A stretch of 64,000 nucleotides of DNA from Athripsodes cinereus. Its lineage: Eukaryota; Arthropoda; Insecta; Trichoptera; Leptoceridae. Position 1 is the first letter of the stretch. Every line of letters begins with the position of its first letter. Made by a program: the position numbers and the translations under genes. Under the pieces are notes generated by a model. It was given only the letters and a program-made list of their open reading frames with translations. It ran no database searches and was not told the origin of the DNA. The stretch is taken from the NCBI GenBank assembly GCA_947579605.1, contig OX388325.1, positions 11,217,572-11,281,571 on the forward strand, written 5' to 3'. Shown piece after piece: positions 26,101 through 38,100 of this stretch.

Positions 26101-29100
26101 ATCAAAAATATTTCTTTTGTTTTCTATTTTATATTTTTGTCATAGTATTTACAGTACAAATATTTCGCAATTTTCTATTTCTGTTTTACACAAAGTGTCG
26201 TTTACGTGCCAAAGCATCACAAGGATACTGTACAATTCATCAATTCTATAACATTACGTCTTCCACTAAACCTAATATAATGTTTGATGGCATTCTTAGG
26301 ATTTTTCTTTTGTACATATGCTACTGATTGTACTGTCCGCTTAGACACAGGCTCTAGCCTAGCTAGGTGGCAATGTGGAATTAATTATATATTTGAACTG
26401 TATTGGTTTCTATGTGATTATTCGAGGACATAAATGAATTTGAATTGGAATTCTTGTGACAGAAATAGAGATGTTTGCCATATATTGCTATAACAAAGAT
26501 ATATACCTACTGTAACCATGATTTTATTTATTTAATCTTTCAGTTGTACGCGTGTGGTGAGGGTACAGATGGCCGCCTGGGTCTGGGGCACAATAACAAT
26601 GTAGCTACTCCCCGTGCTAATCCCTATCTGGTGCAACACGTAATCAAATATGTGGCTGTGCACTCGGGAGGGAAACATGCCATGGTGCTTACTTCCGATG
26701 GAAAGGTAAATATTATTTGGAAGGCTTGAATCTTGAGGGGTCTCAAGTCAAAATTAAATTAAACTAATTAAAATATTTCCAATGTCTTTAATTCTGTAAG
26801 TAGTGACTTGTGATTATTGAATTGTTTATAATTGTCTGACAATTCCAAATGCCAAACTTATGGCCTACGGATGATTATAAAGAATAAAGAATTGAAAAAC
26901 TTTTGCTCTTTTTTATAACAATACAGAAACATGAAATGATCTTCAGATCTGTAAAAAGATGTATTGTGTATTTATTTTATTTTTTTTTTGCTATAAATTG
27001 TTACAAAATGCAAACATATCATAAAAAGTAAGATTGCTTTGTCCTGGTTTTTAATTATCATTATTATCATTATCGCCCTCAACACTCCTCTCCAGAGCAC
27101 AGGGCAGAAACCAGCCTCCCCCATTCAGAGCGACTATACTAAGTTAGTTATACAAAGATACATAATAATCATTGTACAAAATACAATTATTTTAATTATA
27201 CAGACCAATATGTATGTAGGTATTTTGTATAATTTTTATTACATTGTATTATAAATAAGAGACAAAGCAGTTTATTGTGTTAATAAGTAAATGAATAAAT
27301 AAATAACAGCAAAACGCAACACAAAGCACATTGCGTGAGTTTATTACAATGTTCTCATCTAATCTGTCATGAATTTATGCTCTTTCGTGCTATAGTTACA
27401 TTGTAAATGTACAATTTTAAGGTTGATTATTCTTTTTAATATCCAGGTTCTTTCATGGGGTGAAGGAGATGATGGTCGCTTAGGACATGGCGATCGTCGC
27501 TCTCTTAACAAACCTCGTCTCATCTCCACCCTGGTACACCATAGAGTGGTGCAGATAGCATGCGGGTCGGCACACAGTGCAGCCATCACATCACAGGGCC
27601 TTCTCTACGCCTGGGGGTTGGGAGAGTATGGACGATTGGGGCATGGGGACAATGTTACTAGAACACAACCAACTTTGGTAATAACAGCAAATGATTGTCT
27701 CCTTAAATATATGTTTAAATATAGTTTATTCTATGTATTTGTGTTATCATGGCTTGTATTAATATGATTATTATGACCATGTCATATATTTGTGTGATTA
27801 ACATTTTTTTTTTATTTAAATGATACTACTGTCTTTTGTAAAATGTGTTTTTCAATATGATTTTTACAATTACCCATTGTATGAGGTTTAATACGTAAAT
27901 TTAACACACAAGATTACCATATTTGGTAGTGCCCTGGATGTGACTTAAATCAGCAACCCATCCTTTTCACAAGGTGTAATTTAGCCAAATAAGCTACTAG
28001 GCGACATGCCGAAGCTTCCGAAATTCTCTTATAAACCCTAACAACATTATGGGTTTTTCCCACCACTTTCCCCTGGATGTTTCAAGAGCAAAGCTCCTAT
28101 ATCATCCAGACTCAATGAAACAAAAGAATTTTTTTTCAAGAGAGGGCTCAGGGTTTGCCAGAAGGACTCCCCCCAACAAAATCCTCCCTAAAATTACAAA
28201 ACCCTTAATGTCCCTTGGAGGAGATACTCACTTCAAGGCACTACTCACTACTATGTACAATATTCTTACAAACTATGTTCTTACAGTTACGTATTGCTAC
28301 GTACTAAAACTCTTAACCCTAGGGACAACACTTTACAACTTATTTACTAGTGTTAGCACAATTGGAAATTTACTTACCACTATACTCACCCTTTCATGTA
28401 TACAGAATTCTCCTTATAGAAATCCCAACAACAGTTTCATGTTTAGTTATTGTGTTCCTATAGAACACTAGTTTCTTGTGTTAAATTTATGTGTGTGTTT
28501 TTCTTTATTTAGGTGGAAGCTCTATTGGGAGAGAGAGTGGTCCAAGTGGCATGTGGTTCCAGAGATGCCCAGACCTTGGCTCTAACAGATCTGGGGAAGG
28601 TATATTCATGGGGAGATGGTGACTTTGGAAAACTAGGTAATGAGATGATAATTTATTTTCTGCAAATCATCACCTCACAGCACATCTCTTACAAAAAATC
28701 ACAGAAGATAAAAATTCTATCCTTGCATTCTTCTTTCATTTTCTCTACATTTGTACAATTTCTTGTACATTTGCATCCTTCTTTGTGAGTTTGATTCATG
28801 TGATTTCCAAAGTGGATGCTTGTAAAAGCCAACTCGCAAATTAATAGTGACACTGGAATTTCTTAATGTTGTAGTTTCACTTAGTCTTTGCTCTCTTCTA
28901 TTTCAGGCATTTATCTTATTCTATCTTTAGTAGTTCTGACAAAAGCAAACAAGTTTAAAGAATCAAGGTAGCTAGTCTTAACACCTCTGGTACAAAGATT
29001 TCATTTAATCTTGCATCTTTGCTTTGCTAAAAGTGTAATATTGTTGATTACAGGTCGTGGTGGATCTGAGGGCTGTTCTGTACCGCAGAATATAGAGCGA

Positions 29101-32100
29101 TTGAATGGTCTAGGAGTGGTGCAAGTAGCCTGTGGGGCACAATTCTCACTGGCACTCACTGCCCAGGGAGAGGTGAGGCACTTACTATAATACAAGACCT
29201 TGAAATGGACTTTAGCTTGATGGTAGTCATAGACTATCAAGTAGAAGATCGAGACCCTGGATTCATCTGGATATATTTAAAAAAATATTTGTTGAAATAA
29301 ATACGCAGATTGTCCACTCTTGAACTAATTTTCATTCTTTCATGTTTGGATAGACAATAAAAATTCATCATAAGAATTAATTTTTGTTTCAGCATAATGT
29401 CTATGGTTCTTAGTTTCATAAATACAGGTCATTTACATTATAGTTGTTTCATAAATCCATTATTTTTCTGTGCAAGGTTTGGACATGGGGCAAAGGTGAC
29501 TACTTCCGACTAGGGCATGGTAGTGATGCCCACGTGAGGAGACCCGCCCTTGTGGAGGGGCTTAGAGGTAGGAGGATAGTGCATGTGGCTGTAGGGGCAC
29601 TGCATTGTCTAGCCGCCTCTGCTGATGGACAGGTAAGAGACTATTTAAATAACGGGATAACTAATTTTAAGTCTAACTAATCGAAATCACAAAATTTTGG
29701 GTAGAATGCATGAAAAATAGTCAATTAGATAGTATGTAAAATATTAAAATACAAATTCATTTATTTCCCCAAATAAGTACGATGGGATATACCACCCTTT
29801 CTGAATGTTTTATTTGTGACACTGTTATATGTGTCGCTGAGTTACGAAATCCGCTATAACACATTTTAACAAAAATTGAGTTATATATGTCGTTGGATTC
29901 GTAATCAAATATTCTATAAACTTTAGAAAATTGTTTACTTGAAAACATTCACCATTTTTTCAGAAAAAATAAAATAAAACGATGTTGAGAAACGAATCCC
30001 ACTATATCACTTAATGTCCCTTTCAATATCCCCTATAACTCAACCAACCAATAAGAGTCCAGTATTTTCAAAAAATCAATATGGCCGCCAGTACAAAATT
30101 ATTCTGATCTGGTGAGTTTGGCGTTCTGGGTTCTCTTAAATAATTGCAATTTAAACTGATTCATAATGAGTGATCAAGATTTTAATGTTAAAATATGTAA
30201 AGAAAATAGAGAAAGGAAAAAGATAAGTCATACAGAATGTTGAAAAGTTCACTTACAACGCCAAAAACAGTAAGTAAATATTGACATATTTTGAGTGAAT
30301 TTCGCGCGTTTTGCTGTATTTATTCAGTGGCGCGCAGTTTTGATGTGACATAGGTGAACACTTTTTTTTATCATGCTATTTATGAAATAAAAATGAATAT
30401 TATTATGATGAAATAATTCAGGTATATTATCATCTATTGAGAATAAATCTGCGTACAAAAATATATGCATAATTAATAAAATGTCTCCGAAACATTTTTA
30501 TGCCTCAGCCAAACTCATCATTTTTTTTTATGTACAATATAGATTATCATTTCTTTCACGTAATGCGAATTCTTACTTGATGTTTAAAATCACTTTTTTT
30601 TGTAAGTTGTATAATCAAAACTAAAATTGTATGCCTTTCGGTACTTAATAAGACGTATTTATTTTGCCGACAAAAATAAAATAAAACCGGCAAAAATAAA
30701 ATCTAATTCGAATATAAAACTTTTTCTAAGGGGAAAAATACTCGACAACGGGTGGGGCCAATTTACATTTGAATTAGATTTTGTTTTTGACGGTTTTATT
30801 TTTGCCGCCAAAAATAAAATTTACTTCGAATATAAATTTCCTAAAGTTCCGTACATATTACTCAACAACGGGTGGGGCCGCTTAAGTTTCATAGTTGCAA
30901 TTTTTTTCCTATAAAAAAAGTTTTTCAAAAATTTGGTAACCAAAAAATAATTCTAGATACGGCAACAATTTCCTCAAGTTTCGAAAATATTACTTTTTCT
31001 ATGGAAAAAAGCAAGTAATAAAACGTATTTTGTTAATTCATATAAATTTACGTTTTTATTGAAATATAAATACTCATGCTATATTTATATAAATAAATAA
31101 TTGTTAAAATAAAATATCAGCATTTTAATTTGTTGACGCCACTGGAATAAATTATCATGTTGCACTTGAATGTAGTTCTAACAAATTCCACTATATCATC
31201 CTGTGTGTCTTACGAAACCCGCTTTAACATCATGTGCCTATCAAAAGCCGACACGTGCAATTTTATTTATACAAAATGAACCGTCTTTTTTATTTAATCA
31301 CAAAATTTATTTTAAAAATATATTGTTACACCAATCTTACAATCAATAAAGTTATTATATTTCAAAAAAGTTTGTTAAATACTTATATAATAGTTTTTAT
31401 CGATTTTCTCTGTATTACAAAAAAGTGTTATAGCGGATTTCGTAACTCAGCGACACATATAGATTTATATGTTTATTACATTCAATTATTCATTGACTTA
31501 TCCTGCTTGTGGCAGTGCCATGGTGATATATTTAGGTTAATTGTGGTACATGTTTGTGGATGACAGCTGAGTTATGAACGACTTATTTATAATTTTAATT
31601 TATAAATTATAATTTATTTGTTTTACTAAATATTTAAAATAATGTGACATATGTTTCGGCTGCAATGCCATAATCATACTATGATTATGGCATTGCAGCC
31701 GAAACATATGTCACATTATTTTAAATATTTTGTAAAACAAATAAATTATAATTTATAAATTAAAATTATGGAGTTTTACAAGTTGTGCACAAATAAAATC
31801 ATAGACTTATTTATATTTTTGTAAACCATATTTATAGTTGTCTGTTTTGTACTTTTTATCAATAAATAAAATAAAGTAAAATTGGAAGAGATCACACCTT
31901 TGCGATAAACTCGCCCTCTGTATATTTATTTATTTATTTATAATAGGAGTAAAACAAGGGTGCGTGATGTCACCATGGCTTTTTAACCTATACATTGATC
32001 ATTGTATTCGTCCATTGAAAGAACTGAATGTAATAAATAATAAATAAATAAATAAAGCTTTATTGGCATCAATATTTATAATGTGTACATGTTTTTGTTC

Positions 32101-35100
32101 CAATAGACTACCAAAAGGCGGGCTTATCGCATATGCGATTTCTTCCAGCCAACCCGAAAAAATAAAAAAAATAAAAATAAAACAATAGAAAAAACATAGA
32201 TAAAAGTATATAAAAACAAGATGCTAAAATAAAAACTACAAATGAAATATATAATAAAAACAAGATAAAATATAAAAAGCACACATACAACAAGAGTAGG
32301 AAGGGAAAGGGAAAGGGGAAAAGGAGAGGATCTGCTCGGCGTAATTATTACGCGAAAGTTTAAAAAAGTAAAAAAAATGAAATCGAAAAATGTGTATGAA
32401 GACTAGAGACAATTAATTTGTTTACGAAATGAATATAATGTTGAAGAAGTACGAACCTTATGTGGGAGTCTGTTCCAAAGCCTCGCACCATGAACAGTAA
32501 ATGAATCCGTATAAAAACTAGAATGATGAGGTGGGATGGATAGAAGATTATTTGTAGCTGAACGAAGTGACAAACCGTGTGATTGTAAGAAGACAAATCT
32601 TTCCTTTAGATAAGAGGGTGCGACTGGATCGAAGAGAATTTTAAAAAGAAGAGAGAGAATATGAACATCTCTACGCTGGGCTATTGTCTTCCAGCCAAGG
32701 CGCTGCCGGAATTCAGAAATGTGATCACGCTTTTTTAGACCAAAGATATACCGAATACATGAATTCTGAAGACGTTCCAGCTTATGTAGGTGTTGATATG
32801 AATGGGATGAATGTAAGAGCGTTAATGTTTGCCGATGATTTGGTATTGATGGCTGAAAGTGAAAGTGATCTACAGCGAATGATGACGTGTGTGTATGAAA
32901 ATTGTGCGATTAATGGATTGAGAATGAATGCAAAAAAGACAAAAATCATGGTGTTTGAAAGAGGAAGTGAGAGAACAGTATGTCAGGTAATGATTGACAA
33001 CGAAGTGTTAGAGCAAGTTGACGAATGTGTGTACTTAGGTAGTTTGTTCACGAGAGATGGGAAGTGTGAAAGCGATATTGAAAGGAGAAAAGTTGCTGGC
33101 AATAAGGTAAATGGTGCAATCCGACCAATAATTGCAAATAGAAACATATCCACCACAGCTAAAAGGTTGGTGCACTCTGCTATCTTAGTGCCAACACTTA
33201 TGTATGCAAGTGAGACGTGGACATGGTTGTTAGAACATGTAAGCACACCTTTACCATAGAATATTGTTTATGGTTGTAATGATCTATAAAAACCATTGTC
33301 ACTTGCTCTTCTGTCTCTGTATTAATCTGTATTACCTGTCACTTGTTATGTAAAATACATACTTGCTTCTTCGACTCCGCGTATTTTAATTAAAACCCGA
33401 ACTCACATCTCCCAGGATTAAGATTGACCTAATTAAACATGGTCCTAGCGAGCCGTTAATTAAGGAACAATGGCTTGGGGGATGTGATTCGCGGATTTTG
33501 AAAGTTTTTAATGTTTAAATCGCGTGTGTGAGTCCACCATATTTTGCCTTGCGACAAGACAAGTCGTAATCAAGAAATAACTAAGGCATCCGTCTACAAA
33601 AGACAATCAATGGAAGAAAACAAGTAAGAATATAGATTATTATAATGAAATAATATAATATTTCAAGAAAATATTACATTGCCAAGTAGAAAACTTCAAT
33701 GTAAGAAAAGACAAAACGCAGATGCGTAAAGTTAACTGTATATTGAAATTAGTTAACTAATCTAATATATTTATCAATAAAAACTGATAAAATCAATAGC
33801 TCAGACTACGATTGAAATGAGTCGAGCGATTTTTAATAAAATCATCAAAAGTTGAAACAACTTCGACCACGTGAATCACAGGTCAGGTTCAAGGTTATCA
33901 AGAACTAACAAATATTTAACAAATAATAGATCTATTTGCAACAAGGGCATTTTACAAAGGGGATTGGTCTTAACATAATTAATAAATATATACTTTGAAC
34001 ATCTATAACACATCTCAAGATGGAAGCAGAAAAGAAGGCTCCCGAGCTAACCAGGACATTGATAGCTCAAAGGGGTATTGTAAAAGGCAGTATAACAAGG
34101 TTAAAGAACAGCGTGTCTGGCGAAGCTCTCAAGGACGCCTCAAAAAGCGATGTTTTATTGAAAATTGAGCGGATGCAAACTCTATTTCAACGATACGAAG
34201 CCATCAATGTGCAACTTCTGGATGCGGAGGATGGAGAGGTCGTGGAGGACATTTAAAAAAGGATGAAAGTGGCATAAATGCAGTGGAAATGAGATCGTTG
34301 AGAAGGATGTGTGGCAAGAGTCTGAGAGATCGTGTGCGTAACAGTGATATACGAAAGGAATGTGGAATGAAAGTTGGTGTAATAACAAAGATGAATGTAA
34401 ATAAGTTAAGATGGTTTGGGCACGTGGAAAGAATGAATGAGGACAGAATGACTAAGAAGATATATTTGGCTGAGAGGAATGGTGCTCGGAGACGCGGACG
34501 TCCGAGGATTAAATGGCAAGATCATTTAAATCAAATCCTACAGGACGGTCACGTGTTGAGCACATTGAACAGGAGAGCATGCATGAGGAATTGTATGACA
34601 GTGACGGAAGCGAAAGATGTATGCAAGGATAGAAGGAAGTGGCGCTCGATCCTTTCTGCCTACCCCGCGAGGGAAGCGGCGTGATGGTATGTATGTATGT
34701 ATGTATTTATAATAATACATACGGCTTACGCCTTTAATACACAGTAACAACAAATAATTGCACAACACCACCATTGTATCAAATTACAATTCAAAACAAA
34801 AATAAAACATACTGTATCATTTCAAATTATAAAAATAAAACATACTGTGTCACATCAAATCTTCGAATATTGATAATGGGGGTTATTCTGAAAATACGAC
34901 AGTATCGAATTGCATCTGATTCGATACTATCGGTTGCCATGCGACACCCATACGAGTATATTTCAATACATTCTCATTCGACTGTCGTTTAAAAAGTTGG
35001 ATGGAACGCAATACTATCGTTTGCAAGCAACCGGCCGTATTTTCACGATAACCCCCAATATCTTATTTTAATGCATTTTTCTATAAATATGTATGTATTT

Positions 35101-38100
35101 TGATCAATGTGTAAAGAATGAATAAATAAATTGATGAATAGAGAACTATATTATTGTGATTTAATTTTTAGGTATACGCATGGGGAGATAATGACCACGG
35201 ACAACAAGGAAACGGTTCCACAACCGTCAACAAACGTCCCGGCTCCGTAGTGGGACTAAACAACACAAGTTCCTCTAACGCAAACAATACTGGAACATCC
35301 TCTTCATCAGCAATGTCCAATATTGTCACAGGAAATACAGCATCTTCAGGGGTTAGTATAACCTGTCTGGGAAATGCAGGATGTGCTATGAAGGTAGCTG
35401 CGGGTTCCTCGCACAGTATCGCATGGGCTACGCAGCCTAGAGTGCAGACGACATCTTCGCAGAGCCCTGCAGCTGTTCCTTTCCCAGTGCAACGTGATCC
35501 ACTTGGTGCTAATAGCTTAGGTAATGATTTTTTTTGTACATGTTGTATTTTTTCTATATCAGAGTTTGAAAAGGTATTTAATTTGTACATTATCAATATT
35601 GAGAATGGAAAAGTTTATTTCTTCCTTGTGTTCTTGCTGAAATTTAAGGAATGAAAAGAAATGGGATTTTGTTGATTATTCAACATTTAATTTGTGATAT
35701 TTCATTTTTATTAAGCAAGTTATATTTATGAAAATTAATCAAAAAGTTATACATGTAGACTCTTAAAGTCATACTTGGTTGCTTTATCAGAAATAATCTA
35801 CAGGCAATAGATTAGTCGTTTTGATCTATTTTATTTATACAATATATTATCAATATTTCATTTTTAATGAGTCATGTTGATTAAAAACATCACACTGCTT
35901 TTCTTATGGGGTAGGTAGAAAGAATTGAGCACCAATTTAACCCATTCTTGTAAACATATTTCATTTCCATATAAATCTTACAAAAAGACTAATAAGTAAA
36001 ACCTAGAAATTATCTGTCCCTTCTAAGTAGAGTTTATTGATTGTTGTTTCAGGAATATACGAAAATGAAGAGAAAATCCCTGTTAAGGAGTCTGTAAACA
36101 GCAAACAATACCAATTACCCACGTTGGCACAACAAGTGCTCTCCCTGGAGCCACTGGAATGCAGACAGCATGCACTAACACTACTTCTGACCACTGCGCA
36201 CATACTGCAGGTTAGTTGATTTTCTTCTGTACTTGAAAATAATCATTTTTCTATGAAAATCTATTAAAAGCTTACTAAAATATGTTAAAATACTTTTGGG
36301 TTAGTTGGAAGAGATCGCGCCTTTGCGATAAACTCGCCCTCTGTATATTGATTGTATTTAATTTGAATGTATACCTTTTATGTAATTGTTTTTTATCAAT
36401 GTACAGTAAAGAATAAATAAATAAAAATTTGTATTTCACCCTAAAACATGGTGTAATTTATTATTATAATGATTTAGTATGAAATTTGTACAAAATAAAT
36501 TGTGATGTTATGTTTAACTTACATTTTTGACAATTTTGATTGGAAGTTATTGTAAAGCGGATGCGAGAAGAGTGTTGTGGATAGAATGCGTGTAAATAAG
36601 TTACGATGGTTTGGACATGTTGAGCGAATGCAAGATAAAAGAATGACGAAGCGGATGTATTTGTCTGAAAGAGGAGGTGTGAGGAAGCGCGGACGGCCAA
36701 GAACCACGTGGCTTCAAATCCTAAAGGACGGCCGCGTGGTGAGTAAGAGAAATCGGCAAACATGTATAAGAAACTGGATGAATGTGGAGGAAGTGAAAGA
36801 AGTTTGTAAGGATAGATAGATAGAGTTATTGTAAAACAGCAATAAACTCACCCTTTGTATATTTAATTGTATTTTTTTATGTTTATATGAAGTCAAGTAG
36901 AATAGCTAAAATATTGCTGCATTTAAACATAAATTTCTACCATGAAACATTGATTACTAAATTTTAAAAGGTACTATTTTTATATATCAAATTGCAGGGT
37001 TATTTGTACTTAGTATTTTATTAGTATGCAGTTACTACAAAGTTTAAGATGTAATTAATTTTATCACAAAGATTTCTATTACAAAACTACATTTTCTTTC
37101 CAGGCTCGTTCAATGATGATAGAAGCGCTCCGTCCGCACTGTACGCTGCCAGGCGAACCGCCTCTCATAACTCCACCCGACGAACAAAAAACGCAATCCG
37201 TAACCACCATACTCGGAAATATCATAGCTACAGAATCTATACATCATACTAGCAACACAAACACAGGACCCACCACAACAAATACAGGATTGACAAATTC
37301 AAACACGATCGTCGCAGCGAGTAACGCAGTAATGTCGATAAGTCAAGCTACTCAAAATCCAACTTTAAATCTTCAACAGAGTCTGACAACTGTACCTAGT
37401 AATGCAGGAATGATTTCTAGCGCTCTCGTTTCCGGACCCAACGCGATAATGTCGTCGAGTATCGGTCTAATGGCTACGAGCGGCAACGCTATAAGTCAAA
37501 ATACTTCATCACTAATTGGTCAAGCTATTATGAGTAATTCTGGTATGATGAATGCAAGTGGCAGTAGTATGGTTGCTGGTAATATGTCAGTGAGCAGTGT
37601 GATGACAAGCGCAGGCAGTGGCGTAGTAGTGCCGACTAGAGAGGGGGATGAAGAAGAGTTGGCGAGGGAAGGGGGAGGCGAAGCTCCGGCTGATATGCAC
37701 AACATAATGGCCGTTAGTACAAATTTTTATTCACTATTGTCAAATCAAAAATTAAGAAAAAAAATAGCATAGTTTCAATTCGTTAGTGTTTCTCACTTCT
37801 TCCGATTAGATTTTGCACAATGTTTCATTGTGTAAACATGTTTTTCTCTAGCAGAGATGTCTTATTAAATTTTTTTAACTAGAATTATGTTCTGATAAAA
37901 ATAAACCTCGTGTGTCAATGTAGGACTATTTTTGTTCTATAAAACGTTGTTAATCAAATCCTCATGGAATTCCTAAGACAGAATTGGCCTCCCACTCTTT
38001 TCTGTAAGTTTAACAGTGTTCTACAATAAAAGGTAAGTATTAGTAAAAGAAATCAGTAGTAAGAAAGACATCAATGTCTTCAGTATAACAATGATGAAGT

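Larger units (their letters stand above)
31944..34690 (+). mobile_element. RTE-like LINE ORF2, interrupted by two insertions
   Basis: Three pieces of one element. 31944-32032 encodes the RT motif [20 protein letters not shown]. 32784-33227 continues exactly where it stopped ([20 protein letters not shown] with the RT catalytic FADD, then [26 protein letters not shown]). 34253-34690 completes the tail ([36 protein letters not shown], ending at a stop at 34682-34684). 5'-truncated. Between the pieces lie 32033-32783 and 33228-34252. Confidence 0.85.
29633..35171 (+). other. 5.5-kb HERC2 intron with nested transposons
   Basis: Largest intron in the window. In order: a 1.64-kb DNA transposon (29825-31461), a 177-bp palindrome (31591-31767), a LINE tail (31877-31942), an RTE-like LINE interrupted by a CR1-like LINE and a BEL/Pao fragment (31944-34690), then AT-rich sequence to the exon 38 acceptor. 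The stretch 34860-35060 has two inverted blocks (atcgaattgcatctgattcg), nature unknown. Confidence 0.7.

Noticed and set aside
28049..28471. 140-residue open frame in a HERC2 intron
   Set aside because: No domain, hydrophobic low-information sequence, no splice signals, and HERC2 exons 34 and 35 join correctly across it.
32684..33259. Host protein with a reverse-transcriptase-like segment
   Set aside because: It starts inside a CR1-like LINE read in the wrong strand and continues as RTE ORF2; a transposon join, not a host gene.
34020..34256. Possible small host gene (78 residues)
   Set aside because: It looks like the start of a BEL/Pao gag and follows an LTR-type leader inside a LINE, so it is transposon debris.
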